Origin: Candidatus Gygaella obscura | Lineage (GTDB): Bacteria; Omnitrophota; Gorgyraeia; Gygaellales; Gygaellaceae | Assembly (NCBI GenBank): GCA_030765485.1 | Contig: JAVCCR010000011.1 | Span: 1 to 43,119, forward strand | Reading direction: 5' to 3' | DNA: 43,119 nt | Shown: one piece after another, positions 16,275 to 24,596 of the stretch | Position numbering within the stretch: position 1 is the first letter of the stretch | How the letters are laid out: the number at the start of each line of letters is the position of its first letter | The notes under the pieces: model-generated | Told to the model about the DNA's origin: nothing | What the model saw: the letters and a program-made list of their open reading frames with translations, nothing else | Databases searched by the model: none | Translations under genes and position numbers: made by a program

Positions 16275-18408
16275 TATTTATTTCTTTAAACAAGTAATAA
16301 AACTTAGTTGTTTCATTATGCTGTTGTTCGGTGTATTTTTTAACTGTTTCTTGTTTGCCCAGGAAACCAAGGAGCCGTATATTGTCAAGGGCGATAAGAT
16401 GGAATATACCCAAGCAGAAAATATCGTTATTATTGACGGCGACGCAGTAATAATTCATAAAGGTTCTAAGCTTACTGCAGATAAGATCACATATAATAAT
16501 CTTACCCATGATGCCCGAGCGCAAGGTGATGTAAGGCTTGTTTTTGAAAGCGGAGTTTTAACCGGTGAAAACGTAGTTTATAATTTTGACAGTAAGATTG
16601 GTTATGTATTAAACGCCAATCTTTATGCCGATCCGTTTTATTTGCAGGCCCCGATAATCGACAAGATAGACGAAAACGAATTTGGTATGAAGCGGGGTTA
16701 TTTTACAACCTGCAATCACGATAAGGTGCATTGGCGGATAAAATCCAAAAAGATAGATGTCTATCCTGATGATAGAATCACTGCCAAAAGCTCGATATTC
16801 TTTATCGGTAATATACCGCTTTTTTATTTTCCGCGTTTTACCCAGAATTTGAAAGAAAATGTCTTACGCGTTCAGGTTGAACCAGGTTATAGTAAAGACT
16901 GGGGTATGTATCTATTGACTGCCTGGCGTTATTATGTCAGTGAGAATTTAATGGGTAGGATCCATGTGGATTTTAGGGAAAAAAAAGATATGGCTGTAGG
17001 AATTGATGCTAAATACGATACGGTTAAATACGGCAAAGGTATTTTAAGAACCTACTATATGAATGAAAGGGATGCAAAAAGGGATCATTTTTGGGAGAAG
17101 TGGACAGACGAAGAATCTCTAGGGGCAGACGAAACAGAACGTTTCCGCGTGCAATTACGTCATATCTGGGATATAGATGAGACTTCTCAGTTGATCGGTG
17201 AATATAATAAGCTTCATGATAGCCAGGTGATTAAGGATTATTTTTTTGACCAAGAATATGAGCAGGAAGAGACAGAAGATACATACCTGCAGCTTACTAA
17301 AAATTACCGTTATTCTACCTTGAGTGCTTATTTGAATAAAAGAGTAAACAGATTTGAAAGTATTACTGAAAAACTTCCGGAGTTAAAACTGGATACGTCT
17401 TCTTTTAAGATTTTAGACTCTCCATTTTATGTAAAAAACAATAGTACAGCTTCATACCTGCATTCTACTAATGCAAATAGCGCAGAAGATGATGTTATGA
17501 AAAAAGTTGATACTTATACGGAAATTGCAATGCCGTTTAAGGTTTTATTCTTTGAGCTGCGTCCTTATTTTGGCAGCAGACAGACGTATTTTAGTAAAGA
17601 TGTTGATGGCGCAAGCATCAGCCCCAGAGTAGTTAATTATAATGGGATTTCTTTAAATACTAAATTCTACCGCTTATTTGATTTGGTAAGTGATTTTGCC
17701 GGGTTTGATATTAATAGGCTTCGTCATATAATCAGCCCGACTATAGAATATGATTATACGCATAATCCGACTATTGGCCCGGATAGACTGGCAGAATTGG
17801 GAAATGATAATATTGAGAAATCCAAATCGATAACTTTATCTTTAGAGAATAAACTGCAGACTAAACGCAATAATAAATCAGTGGATTTGATTAGGTTTAT
17901 TCTTGATAGCACATATGATTTAACACCGAAAACAAAAAGAAGATTATCGGATGTGGGAGCCGATTTAGAGATTATTCCTTATGATTGGCTAGAGATTAAT
18001 GCAGATGCAGGATATGATACTACAGAACATTGGTTTAAGACAGTTAATTTTGATTTAACAGCAAAGCCGTTTGATAGATGGTCGGCCAGCATAGGACATC
18101 GTTATGAAAGAAAAGGTACGAAAGAGCTGACAACCGATTTTAAATACAGGTTAAATCCATTATGGAAATTTAGGTTTTATCATCGGTATCAGTTTGCGAC
18201 AGGTGATTTGTTGGAGCAGGAGTATGGTATTACTAGAGACCTACATTGTTGGTTTATGGATATAAATTATAATGTCAATCGTTCTAAAGGGGAAACGATC
18301 TGGGTGGTGTTTCGTCTTAAGGCATTTCCGGAAACAGAATTTGGTTTTGAGCAGGATCATCATGCACCAAAGTCAGGAAGTCAAAGTACGCTTGGTGAGT
18401 ATCAATAG
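16246..18408 (+). CDS. lptD: LPS-assembly outer-membrane protein LptD-like
   Basis: Outer-membrane beta-barrel protein that inserts LPS, 720 residues. An N-terminal signal anchor (residues ~17-38, ending FLFAQ) is followed by an OstA/LptA-like beta-jellyroll domain with repeats such as [20 protein letters not shown] and [21 protein letters not shown] conserved LptD stretch ([14 protein letters not shown]) precedes a long barrel with alternating aromatic strands and a C-terminal W/F-rich end. Cysteine pairs like those of E. coli LptD are not obvious. The start overlaps tal by 29 bp; a later ATG at 16318 is possible. Its presence supports an outer membrane with lipopolysaccharide. Confidence 0.87.
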   Translation: MTIRKSLKNNIYFFKQVIKLSCFIMLLFGVFFNCFLFAQETKEPYIVKGDKMEYTQAENIVIIDGDAVIIHKGSKLTADKITYNNLTHDARAQGDVRLVFESGVLTGENVVYNFDSKIGYVLNANLYADPFYLQAPIIDKIDENEFGMKRGYFTTCNHDKVHWRIKSKKIDVYPDDRITAKSSIFFIGNIPLFYFPRFTQNLKENVLRVQVEPGYSKDWGMYLLTAWRYYVSENLMGRIHVDFREKKDMAVGIDAKYDTVKYGKGILRTYYMNERDAKRDHFWEKWTDEESLGADETERFRVQLRHIWDIDETSQLIGEYNKLHDSQVIKDYFFDQEYEQEETEDTYLQLTKNYRYSTLSAYLNKRVNRFESITEKLPELKLDTSSFKILDSPFYVKNNSTASYLHSTNANSAEDDVMKKVDTYTEIAMPFKVLFFELRPYFGSRQTYFSKDVDGASISPRVVNYNGISLNTKFYRLFDLVSDFAGFDINRLRHIISPTIEYDYTHNPTIGPDRLAELGNDNIEKSKSITLSLENKLQTKRNNKSVDLIRFILDSTYDLTPKTKRRLSDVGADLEIIPYDWLEINADAGYDTTEHWFKTVNFDLTAKPFDRWSASIGHRYERKGTKELTTDFKYRLNPLWKFRFYHRYQFATGDLLEQEYGITRDLHCWFMDINYNVNRSKGETIWVVFRLKAFPETEFGFEQDHHAPKSGSQSTLGEYQ

Positions 18409-18425
18409 AGACAGGAAAATAAAAG

Positions 18426-19724
18426 ATGAAAGTGGGAGTTATCGGAACAGGTTATGTGGGTTTGGTTACTGGGACCTGTTTTGCTAATTTAGGTAATTAT
18501 GTAATTTGCGCGGATAATGATAAGAAAAAAATCGATTCGTTGGTAAAGGGTAAAATCCCTATCTATGAGCCTGGGCTTGATGAGATGGTTGTTCATAATG
18601 CCAAGTTAAAGCGTTTATCTTTTACCACGAGTATAAAAAAGGTAGTTGATAACTGTGAAATCATTTTTATCGCTGTAGGTACACCCGCGAAGAAAAACGG
18701 CGAGGCAGATCTTTCTTTTGTTAAAGCAGTTGCCAAGCAGATTGCTAAATATCTTTTCAGCTACAAGGTTATAGTAGAAAAATCTACTGTTCCTGTTGAG
18801 ACTGGAGAATTGGTTAAGCGTATGATTGCTCGCTACACTCGTAAAAATATAGAGTTTGATGTCGCCTCTAATCCAGAGTTTTTAAGAGAAGGAACAGCAA
18901 TTAAAGATTTTCTCAATCCGGATAGAATTGTTATCGGAGTAAGTAGTAAACGTGCAGAAAATCTGCTTAAAAAGCTCTACGCTTCTTTAAAGGCGCCTAT
19001 TCTTGTAACAGATGTAAAATCTGCGGAAATAATAAAACATGCATCTAATTCATTTCTAGCAACAAAGATTTCATTTATCAATGCAGTAAGTAATATTTGT
19101 GAGAAAGTAAATGCAGATATTTTAAAGGTTGCCGAAGGTATGGGTATGGATAAAAGAATCGGTAAGCAGTTTTTAAGCGCAGGGATTGGTTTTGGTGGAA
19201 GCTGTTTTCCTAAAGACGTGGATGCATTTATAAATATTTCCAAAAAACTGGGTTATGATTTTGGTCTTTTGGAGGAAGTGCGCAGGGTAAATAAGCGTCA
19301 GATAGAAGTTTTTGTTTCTAAAATAAGGAGTAATTTAAAGGTGTTGAAAAACAAGACCATCGGTTTATTAGGTCTTGCTTTTAAGCCTGAGACTGATGAT
19401 ATGCGTGAAGCTGCTTCTTTAAAAGTAATCGATTGGTTAAAAACTCGCAATGTAAAAGTTAAGGTTTTTGATCCTAAGGCAATGCCGAGAACAAAAACAA
19501 TTTTAAAAGGGGTAAAATTTTGTAAAGATGCATATGAGTTGGCTAAAGGATGTGATTGCATTCTTATAATAACTGAGTGGGATGAGTTTAAGCAGTTGGA
19601 TCTTTCGCGAATAAAAAAAGTAATGAAACAGAGTTTGATTATCGACGGACGTAATATCTTTGACCAAAAAATGCTAAAAAAAGCAGGTTTTAAATATATT
19701 TCAACCGGAAGGGGAAGACAGTGA
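18426..19724 (+). CDS. ugd: UDP-glucose 6-dehydrogenase
   Basis: Oxidises UDP-glucose to UDP-glucuronate with two NAD+. The 432-residue protein has the N-terminal Rossmann fold (GVIGTGYVGLVTGTCFANLG), the VEKSTVPVETGE and SNPEFLREGTAIKDF segments, and the catalytic cysteine in GFGGSCFPKDVDAF (around residue 259). The C-terminal UDP-binding domain has GLAFKPETDDMREA. Length and motifs are normal. It is the first gene of a three-gene nucleotide-sugar cassette; its stop overlaps the next GTG start. The downstream decarboxylase would use its product. Confidence 0.96.
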   Translation: MKVGVIGTGYVGLVTGTCFANLGNYVICADNDKKKIDSLVKGKIPIYEPGLDEMVVHNAKLKRLSFTTSIKKVVDNCEIIFIAVGTPAKKNGEADLSFVKAVAKQIAKYLFSYKVIVEKSTVPVETGELVKRMIARYTRKNIEFDVASNPEFLREGTAIKDFLNPDRIVIGVSSKRAENLLKKLYASLKAPILVTDVKSAEIIKHASNSFLATKISFINAVSNICEKVNADILKVAEGMGMDKRIGKQFLSAGIGFGGSCFPKDVDAFINISKKLGYDFGLLEEVRRVNKRQIEVFVSKIRSNLKVLKNKTIGLLGLAFKPETDDMREAASLKVIDWLKTRNVKVKVFDPKAMPRTKTILKGVKFCKDAYELAKGCDCILIITEWDEFKQLDLSRIKKVMKQSLIIDGRNIFDQKMLKKAGFKYISTGRGRQ

Positions 19725-20665
19725 GTGTTTTTTTAGTAACCGGAGGAGCTGGTTTTATTGGTTCTCATATCGTAGAGCGTTTGGTAAAGCAAAATCATAC
19801 TGTTAAGGTATTGGACAATTTTGTTTCCGGCAAAGAAGAAAACCTAAGTCCTTTTTTAGATAAGATAGAATTAATTAAAGGGGATATAAGAGACGAAGTT
19901 GTTTTGAGTAAAGCTGTTAAAGGTTGTGATTATATTTTGCATCAGGCTGCGTTAAGAAGTGTACCTAAATCCATGTCTAACCCTCAGGAATATCATGATG
20001 TTAATGTTACCGGAACGCTGAAAGTGTTATTGGCTGCGCGTGACGCAAAAGTAAAACGGGTTGTATTTGCTTCGTCAAGTTCGGTTTACGGCGAGACAAA
20101 TAAATTCCCGCAGAAAGAGGATTTTACTACTGAACCCATTTCACCCTATGCAACTACCAAATTATTGGGAGAGTATTATTGCAATCTGTTTGCTAAGTCA
20201 TTTGGTTTAGATACGTTTTGTTTAAGGTATTTTAATGTGTTTGGACCAAGGCAGTCTTTGGAGTCTTTGTATGCTGTGGTTGTGCCTAAATTTATAACCA
20301 GTATTCTTGATGGTAAGAGCTGTCCTGTACATGGCGATGGCTCACAAAGCAGAGATTTTACTTTTGTCGGTAATGTTGTTGATGCTAATATTAAAGCAGC
20401 GCTTTGTGAATCTCCTTTAAAAGGTGAATCAGTAAATATCGCTTCGGGAAGAGATTATACGGTCTTAGAGCTTATTAAAATTATAAACCAGATTCTAAAT
20501 ACGGATATAAAGCCGGATTTTATCGACAAGCGTCCTGGTGATGTGCAAAAAACCAATGCTGATATTTCTAAGGCAGCCCAGCTTATTAAGTATATTCCTT
20601 TGACAGATTTTAAAAAAGGCCTTGAAATTACTGCAAGTTACTTTAAAGAAAATCTTAAAAAATGA
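19721..20665 (+). CDS. NAD-dependent UDP-hexose 4-epimerase (WbpP/GalE-like)
   Basis: Extended short-chain dehydrogenase/reductase, 314 residues, starting at GTG (GTGA overlap with ugd). NAD binding is shown by [17 protein letters not shown] and the active site by [10 protein letters not shown] with YATTK (Tyr-x-x-x-Lys). [22 protein letters not shown] resembles the WbpP branch, which epimerises UDP-GlcNAc/GalNAc or their acids. ALRSVPKS and [10 protein letters not shown] favour this branch over classic GalE. The exact sugar is not certain. It likely supplies precursors for a surface polysaccharide or glycan together with ugd and the decarboxylase. Confidence 0.88.
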   Translation: MSVFLVTGGAGFIGSHIVERLVKQNHTVKVLDNFVSGKEENLSPFLDKIELIKGDIRDEVVLSKAVKGCDYILHQAALRSVPKSMSNPQEYHDVNVTGTLKVLLAARDAKVKRVVFASSSSVYGETNKFPQKEDFTTEPISPYATTKLLGEYYCNLFAKSFGLDTFCLRYFNVFGPRQSLESLYAVVVPKFITSILDGKSCPVHGDGSQSRDFTFVGNVVDANIKAALCESPLKGESVNIASGRDYTVLELIKIINQILNTDIKPDFIDKRPGDVQKTNADISKAAQLIKYIPLTDFKKGLEITASYFKENLKK

Positions 20666-21603
20666 AGAAAAAGCAAACTTATCTTGTAACTGGAGGAGCT
20701 GGCTTTATCGGTTCTTATCTTTGTGAGCGTTTGATCAGAGAGAACAATAAGGTAATCTGTCTGGATAATCTGATAACCGGACATATGGAGAATGTTAATC
20801 GTTTGAAGAGTTTTAAAGATTTTAAGTTCGTAAAGCATGATATTAGTAAACATATTGTGTTTAAGGAAAATATTGATTTTGTTTTGCATTTTGCTTCACC
20901 CGCAAGCCCCATAGATTACCTGAATTTTCCCATTCAGACTTTAAAGGTCGGTTCCTTAGGAACGCATAATGCCTTGGGAATCGCCAAGGCAAAAAAAGCA
21001 AAATTCTTACTTGCTTCTACGTCTGAGATTTACGGAGATCCCAAAGAACATCCACAGAAAGAAACTTACTGGGGGCATGTTAATACTATTGGCCCACGCG
21101 GTGTATATGATGAAGCAAAACGCTTTGCTGAAGCTATAACCATGGCCTATCACAGGTATCATAAGCTGGATACGCGTATTATCAGGATATTCAATACCTA
21201 TGGTCCGCGTATGAGAATGCAGGACGGCCGGGCAATCCCTAATTTTATTACCCAGGCTTTGAAAAACAAATCGATTACGGTTTATGGCAAAGGTACGCAA
21301 ACTCGGAGTTTTTGTTTTGTGGAGGATTTAGTTGAAGCAATATTTAGACTTATGCAGGTAGATTTTCATGAGCCGGTAAATCTGGGCAACCCAAACGAGC
21401 GAACGATTCTTAATCTTGCCAAGACAATAATTAGTTTATCTAAAAGTAAGTCTAAACTAATCTATAATGACCTTCCCGTAGATGATCCCAAACAGCGTCA
21501 GCCTGATATCACTAGAGCCAAAAGGCTTTTTAAGTGGCAGCCTCAGGTAAATCTGAAAAGCGGTCTATTGACTACGATTTCCTGGTTTAAAGAACACATT
21601 TAG
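20662..21603 (+). CDS. UDP-glucuronate decarboxylase (UDP-xylose synthase)
   Basis: Converts UDP-glucuronate to UDP-xylose. The 313-residue protein shows [51 protein letters not shown] and [15 protein letters not shown] (active-site YxxxK), then [10 protein letters not shown], a set characteristic of the UXS family. It overlaps the epimerase by 4 bp and completes a path from UDP-glucose through Ugd. The cassette ends here, just upstream of the pilin regulatory region. Xylose-containing glycan is therefore expected in this organism, although no glycosyltransferase of the usual polysaccharide type is in the window. Confidence 0.93.
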   Translation: MKKKQTYLVTGGAGFIGSYLCERLIRENNKVICLDNLITGHMENVNRLKSFKDFKFVKHDISKHIVFKENIDFVLHFASPASPIDYLNFPIQTLKVGSLGTHNALGIAKAKKAKFLLASTSEIYGDPKEHPQKETYWGHVNTIGPRGVYDEAKRFAEAITMAYHRYHKLDTRIIRIFNTYGPRMRMQDGRAIPNFITQALKNKSITVYGKGTQTRSFCFVEDLVEAIFRLMQVDFHEPVNLGNPNERTILNLAKTIISLSKSKSKLIYNDLPVDDPKQRQPDITRAKRLFKWQPQVNLKSGLLTTISWFKEHI

Positions 21604-21609
21604 CCCATC

Positions 21610-21638
21610 TTGAAAATCTAGATAATATATGCTATACT
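21610..21638 (+). promoter_or_regulatory. promoter P1 of the riboswitch leader
   Basis: TTGAAA (21610-21615), 17-bp spacer, TATACT (21633-21638) with an extended -10 TG at 21630-21631. Predicted transcription start is near 21645, placing the riboswitch close to the 5' end of the RNA. Confidence 0.82.
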
Positions 21639-21664
21639 TTTTATAGATTAGAGGTAAAGAAAAA

Positions 21665-21696
21665 TTCGCGTAAAGCGAAGCCGCAATAAAAGCGGC
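21665..21696 (+). promoter_or_regulatory. two tandem hairpins 5' of the riboswitch
   Basis: TTCGC-GTAAA-GCGAA (21665-21679) and GCCGC-AATAAAA-GCGGC (21680-21696) are two perfect 5-bp hairpins with no base between them. The second ends right before the conserved GGCAAACC of the aptamer. They are not part of the usual GEMM-I consensus, whose 5' flank is normally A-rich and unpaired. Confidence 0.6.
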
Positions 21697-21773
21697 GGCA
21701 AACCCATTCGTAAGGTGGGGACGCAAAACTAAAGGGCCTTATATATAAATTATCCATAAGGCAGCCAGTTACC
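21697..21773 (+). promoter_or_regulatory. GEMM-I riboswitch (cyclic-di-GMP-I class)
   Basis: The aptamer shows GGCAAACC (21697-21704), a helix capped by a GTAA GNRA tetraloop (21710-21713), the conserved GGACGCAAA (from 21719), a second helix GCCTTAT/ATAAGGC (21736-21742 and 21756-21762), then AGCC and GTTACC (21768-21773). Conserved blocks and spacing match the family. A G occupies the place expected to read c-di-GMP; cGAMP-type variants usually have A there. My alignment at that position is by eye. An intrinsic terminator lies 12 nt downstream, so control by transcription termination is likely. The downstream gene is the pilin. Confidence 0.9.
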
Positions 21774-21785
21774 AAAAGTAATGTG

Positions 21786-21815
21786 ACCTATTCCTGCGAG
21801 GGGGATAGGTTTTTT
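21786..21815 (+). terminator. intrinsic terminator of the riboswitch expression platform
   Basis: ACCTATTCC (21786-21794) pairs with GGGATAGGT (21802-21810), nine base pairs including one G-U, followed by a run of T (21810-21815). It lies just after the aptamer and before any coding sequence. A small competing hairpin TTAC-CAAAA-GTAA covers the aptamer's 3' strand and could couple ligand state to termination. Confidence 0.85.
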
Positions 21816-21830
21816 AAATTTTTAGAGGTT

Positions 21831-21845
21831 TTTCTTGACAAGAAA
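21831..21845 (+). promoter_or_regulatory. 15-bp palindrome, operator-like, over the P2 -35 box
   Basis: TTTCTTG-A-CAAGAAA is a perfect inverted repeat with a single central base. Its centre lies inside the TTGACA -35 hexamer of P2, where a bound dimeric regulator would block RNA polymerase. I did not recognise it as the site of a known regulator, and no candidate regulator gene is adjacent. Confidence 0.5.
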
Positions 21846-21862
21846 GGAGGGATTGGTAAAAT
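21835..21862 (+). promoter_or_regulatory. promoter P2 of pilA
   Basis: Perfect TTGACA (21835-21840), 16-bp spacer, TAAAAT (21857-21862), predicted start near 21869. It lies downstream of the riboswitch terminator and would give a riboswitch-free pilA transcript with a leader of about 137 nt. Its spacer contains AGAAAGGAGG (21841-21850), a ten-base match to the ideal Shine-Dalgarno, with no suitable start codon after it apart from a three-codon TTG frame. Confidence 0.7.
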
Positions 21863-22005
21863 AAATAGTAATGAGGTAGGATTTATGCAAGAAGTACAAT
21901 TGCTTTAATTTAGCAGAAAAAAAAGGAATAATCATAAATCTTGCTAAAGAAGCAATTAAAAAAAGCGTAAGATCTAATCAGCCTCAGAAAGGGGGCGTAA
22001 TTGAA

Positions 22006-22431
22006 ATGAGAAACAGAAAAGGTTTTACCTTAGTCGAAATCATGATCGTTGTGGCAATTATAGCTTTGTTAGTCGCTATTGCCGTACCTAATATTGCTGC
22101 CCAGCGTAGAATCGCCAATAACTCAGCAGCAGCAGGTAATTTAAGAAGTCTGCTTTCTGTATTAGAAACTTATAATACAGCTGAAGGAGTGTATCCAGCA
22201 GTATTGACTTCTTTAGTTGGTGGTTCCAATCCGTATATCAGTACGGTTCCAACAGGTACGACAGGAGGCTATGTGTGGTCTCCAACAACTTCGACTACCA
22301 GTTATTCTTTGCAGGCATGTCCAAGTACAACTTCAACAGGTATTCACTGTTGGAGGATTCGTACAGGTGGTATTATGGAAAGATGTGCCGTAGCAGGTAC
22401 AAGTTGTAGTGATTACACAACACAGTATTAA
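22006..22431 (+). CDS. pilA: type IV major pilin-like prepilin
   Basis: Prepilin of 141 residues with a class III leader MRNRKG cut before FTLVEIMIVVAIIALLVAIA, including the Glu at position +5 needed for assembly. The short leader and AGGGGG ribosome site support ATG 22006. The globular part has a Ser/Thr-rich segment (WSPTTSTTSYSL, PSTTSTG) and four cysteines, two of them near the end where a disulfide loop is usual. It probably forms the pilus fibre or a pseudopilus. Expression is likely controlled by the upstream c-di-GMP riboswitch and P2. A strong terminator follows, so pilA can be expressed alone at a high level. A pseudopilin role (type II secretion) is less likely given pilMNOPQ downstream. 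Confidence 0.92.
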   Translation: MRNRKGFTLVEIMIVVAIIALLVAIAVPNIAAQRRIANNSAAAGNLRSLLSVLETYNTAEGVYPAVLTSLVGGSNPYISTVPTGTTGGYVWSPTTSTTSYSLQACPSTTSTGIHCWRIRTGGIMERCAVAGTSCSDYTTQY

Positions 22432-22456
22432 TCTAGCGCCGAGAGAAGTTAGTTTT

Positions 22457-22490
22457 AAAGGCGGTACCCGTAAAAGGTATCGCCTTTTTT
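22457..22490 (+). terminator. intrinsic terminator after pilA
   Basis: AAAGGCGGTACC (22457-22468) pairs with GGTATCGCCTTT (22476-22487), 12 bp with one G-U pair and a 7-nt loop, followed by a T run to 22490. It isolates pilA from the rest of the pilus cluster. Confidence 0.92.
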
Positions 22491-22499
22491 CTTGTTTAT

Positions 22500-22508
22500 T
22501 GGTATAAT
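22500..22508 (+). promoter_or_regulatory. extended -10 promoter of the TMTC-like gene
   Basis: TGG followed by TATAAT (22503-22508), with no good -35 at the usual distance. The RNA would begin at about 22514-22516, immediately before the ATG at 22517, so the message looks leaderless. Confidence 0.6.
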
Positions 22509-22516
22509 TACTTTAG

Positions 22517-24511
22517 ATGAATAAAAAAATATTATTTTCGATTCTTCTTATTTCAGTAATCGGTCTTACGGTTTATGCAAATTCATTTAACAATCCTTTT
22601 ATCTGGGATGATTTAGGTTTAATAGTCGATAATAACTACATAAAAAGTTTTAAGTATCTTCCTGATATCTTCAGTAAGCATTTATACGCCAGCATAGATT
22701 ACCCGAGTAATTTCTATAGACCTTTTCAAAGCGTAAGTTATTTATTGGATTACAGTATTTTTAAGCTTAATCCGGCTGGATTTCACTTTACGAATACGCT
22801 GTTACATATACTAAATGCTTTATTGGTTTTTGGTTTGGTTTTCTTCGTAGGCAAGAATTTATTTATTGCTGTTACAACTGCGCTTATTTTTGTTGTTCAT
22901 CCTGTACATACCGAGGCCGTAACCTATATTGCCGGCAGGGCAGATCTTCTGCTTGCTTTTTTTGCGCTTAGCTGTATATTTGTTTTTCTGCTGTATTTAA
23001 ATAAAAAAAGAAAAGAGTTATATTTTTTATCAGTTGGTTTATTTATCTGCGCGTTTCTTTCAAAAGAATTAGCTGTTATCCTGCCTTTCATTCTATTATT
23101 ATGTCAGTTTATTTTTACTAAAGATAATTTTAAACAAAAATTAAAAGCGATTAGCCCTTTTTTTGCTGTTGCAGGGCTTTATATTGTGTTGAGGTTAACT
23201 GTTTTAAATTTTGCTACACATTCTTTATTTTATTTCCCCTTTTCTTTAAAGGTTAGGGTTTTTAGTTTTTTTAAGGCGTTTGTTATGTATTTGCGTCTTT
23301 TGGTTTTTCCTGCAGGACTGCATATGCAGTATAAAATAAGGCCCAGTTTTTTCATTAATTCACCGATTGTGATAACGAGTATTGTTTTGTTTTTTGGTTT
23401 TTTAATAACTTCTATTAGGTTTTTTAAAAAGAATAAGTTATTTTCTTTTGGTCTGTTATGGTTTTTTATTTGGCTTATTCCTCAAAGCAACATTTTGCCT
23501 ATAAATGCTTCTATTGCAGAACACTTTTTGTATCTGCCGTCAATCGGTATATTTTTAGCGTTTTCCGTTGTGTTGAGTAAGATAAAAGATAATAAAAATA
23601 TGTATTTTACATATTTGATTATAGCTTCTTTGGTTTTATCTTTTTCAGTTGTTACTATTAGACAAAACAAACTATGGAAAGATCCGGAGGGGTTTTTTAA
23701 ATACACATTAAAGCATTCACCGGATAATTCCTTAATTATGCGTACGCTTGCAGCCATTTATACAAAACAAGGTGAATTTGATAAGGCGGAAAAGTTATAC
23801 CTGCAGGCTCTTTTGGAAAATAAAAAATATAATTCCGATTATTTTAACACCTCTATAGCGCTAACCCATGCTAATTTAGCCAGCAATTATGAGGTCAACG
23901 GTAAGACAGATTTAGCAATCAAGCATTATACGCAAGCAGTTGACTATCTTTCTTCTTCGCATGCGATGTACTTGCACCTTGCAAACGTATACGTGGAAAA
24001 TAAGAATACGGATAAGGCAATAGAGTTATTAAAGCAAGCGATTAAAAAAGTAAAAGATCAAACTGTTATTTATTTTGAGATAGCGAAGATATACGAACTG
24101 ATTAAAAAAGTAGAATTAGCGATAGATTATTACAAAAAAACACTTGAGACTGATATTAATTTTGCTCCAGCTTATATTAGGCTTGGGTTCTTGTATGATG
24201 CAAAAGGTGATGATGGTTTGGCAATAGACAATTATAAAAAAGCCTTAAAGTTGAATCAAAATGATCCGTTTTTACACAATAATCTAGGGATATTCTTTGC
24301 AAAAAGAGGTAATTTTGACCAGGCGCAGGAGTTTTTTAATAGGGCAATAGAGCTTGATAGTAATAGCGCTGATTTTTGTTATAATTTAGGCGCAATGTAT
24401 GTTGAAAACAAGGATTTTTCCAAAGCGCAAAGGCTTTTAATAAAGGCTTTAAAAATAGAGCCAGGTTTTATTAAAGCACAAAATCTGCTTAATCAAATCA
24501 GCAACAAATAA
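22517..24511 (+). CDS. TMTC-like membrane glycosyltransferase-type protein with TPR repeats
   Basis: 664 residues in two parts. Residues 1 to ~395 hold many transmembrane helices and the GT-C-like features of the TMTC / O-mannosyltransferase-related family: an early lumenal NSFNNPFIWDDLGLIVDNN with an Asp pair, FYRPFQSVSYLLDY, NTLLHILNALLVF, and HPVHTEAVTYIAGRADLL. Residues ~400-660 are about seven TPR repeats, such as YLQALLENKKY and AYIRLGFLYDAKG. Eukaryotic TMTC proteins transfer mannose to Ser/Thr of secreted proteins. The position beside pilA suggests a pilin or surface-protein glycosyltransferase, which is inference. The donor lipid and sugar are unknown. Confidence 0.8.
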   Translation: MNKKILFSILLISVIGLTVYANSFNNPFIWDDLGLIVDNNYIKSFKYLPDIFSKHLYASIDYPSNFYRPFQSVSYLLDYSIFKLNPAGFHFTNTLLHILNALLVFGLVFFVGKNLFIAVTTALIFVVHPVHTEAVTYIAGRADLLLAFFALSCIFVFLLYLNKKRKELYFLSVGLFICAFLSKELAVILPFILLLCQFIFTKDNFKQKLKAISPFFAVAGLYIVLRLTVLNFATHSLFYFPFSLKVRVFSFFKAFVMYLRLLVFPAGLHMQYKIRPSFFINSPIVITSIVLFFGFLITSIRFFKKNKLFSFGLLWFFIWLIPQSNILPINASIAEHFLYLPSIGIFLAFSVVLSKIKDNKNMYFTYLIIASLVLSFSVVTIRQNKLWKDPEGFFKYTLKHSPDNSLIMRTLAAIYTKQGEFDKAEKLYLQALLENKKYNSDYFNTSIALTHANLASNYEVNGKTDLAIKHYTQAVDYLSSSHAMYLHLANVYVENKNTDKAIELLKQAIKKVKDQTVIYFEIAKIYELIKKVELAIDYYKKTLETDINFAPAYIRLGFLYDAKGDDGLAIDNYKKALKLNQNDPFLHNNLGIFFAKRGNFDQAQEFFNRAIELDSNSADFCYNLGAMYVENKDFSKAQRLLIKALKIEPGFIKAQNLLNQISNK

Positions 24512-24556
24512 GCTCTAAAACTTATTGATTACAATAGGGTTAAGTGCATTTAAGGC

Positions 24557-24584
24557 TTGACTTTTTTAAGAGATGTTATAGAAT
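24557..24584 (+). promoter_or_regulatory. promoter of the minor-pilin / pilMNOPQ operon
   Basis: TTGACT (24557-24562), 16-bp spacer, TAGAAT (24579-24584). Predicted start near 24591 leaves a leader of only 5-7 nt before the ATG at 24597. The following nine genes overlap or nearly touch, so this promoter may drive all of them through pilQ. Confidence 0.65.
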
Positions 24585-24596
24585 TAGAGAAAGGTT

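Larger units (their letters stand above)
21604..22005 (+). other. 402-bp non-coding regulatory region upstream of pilA
   Basis: The only stretch over 300 bp without a gene. In order it holds promoter P1, two small tandem hairpins, a GEMM-I riboswitch, an intrinsic terminator, promoter P2 with an overlapping palindrome, a possible 7-codon reading frame (21885-21908) with a GAGGTAGG ribosome site, and a purine-rich stretch leading to pilA. From 21880 the frame is open in phase with pilA but has no standard start codon before 22006. Confidence 0.8.
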
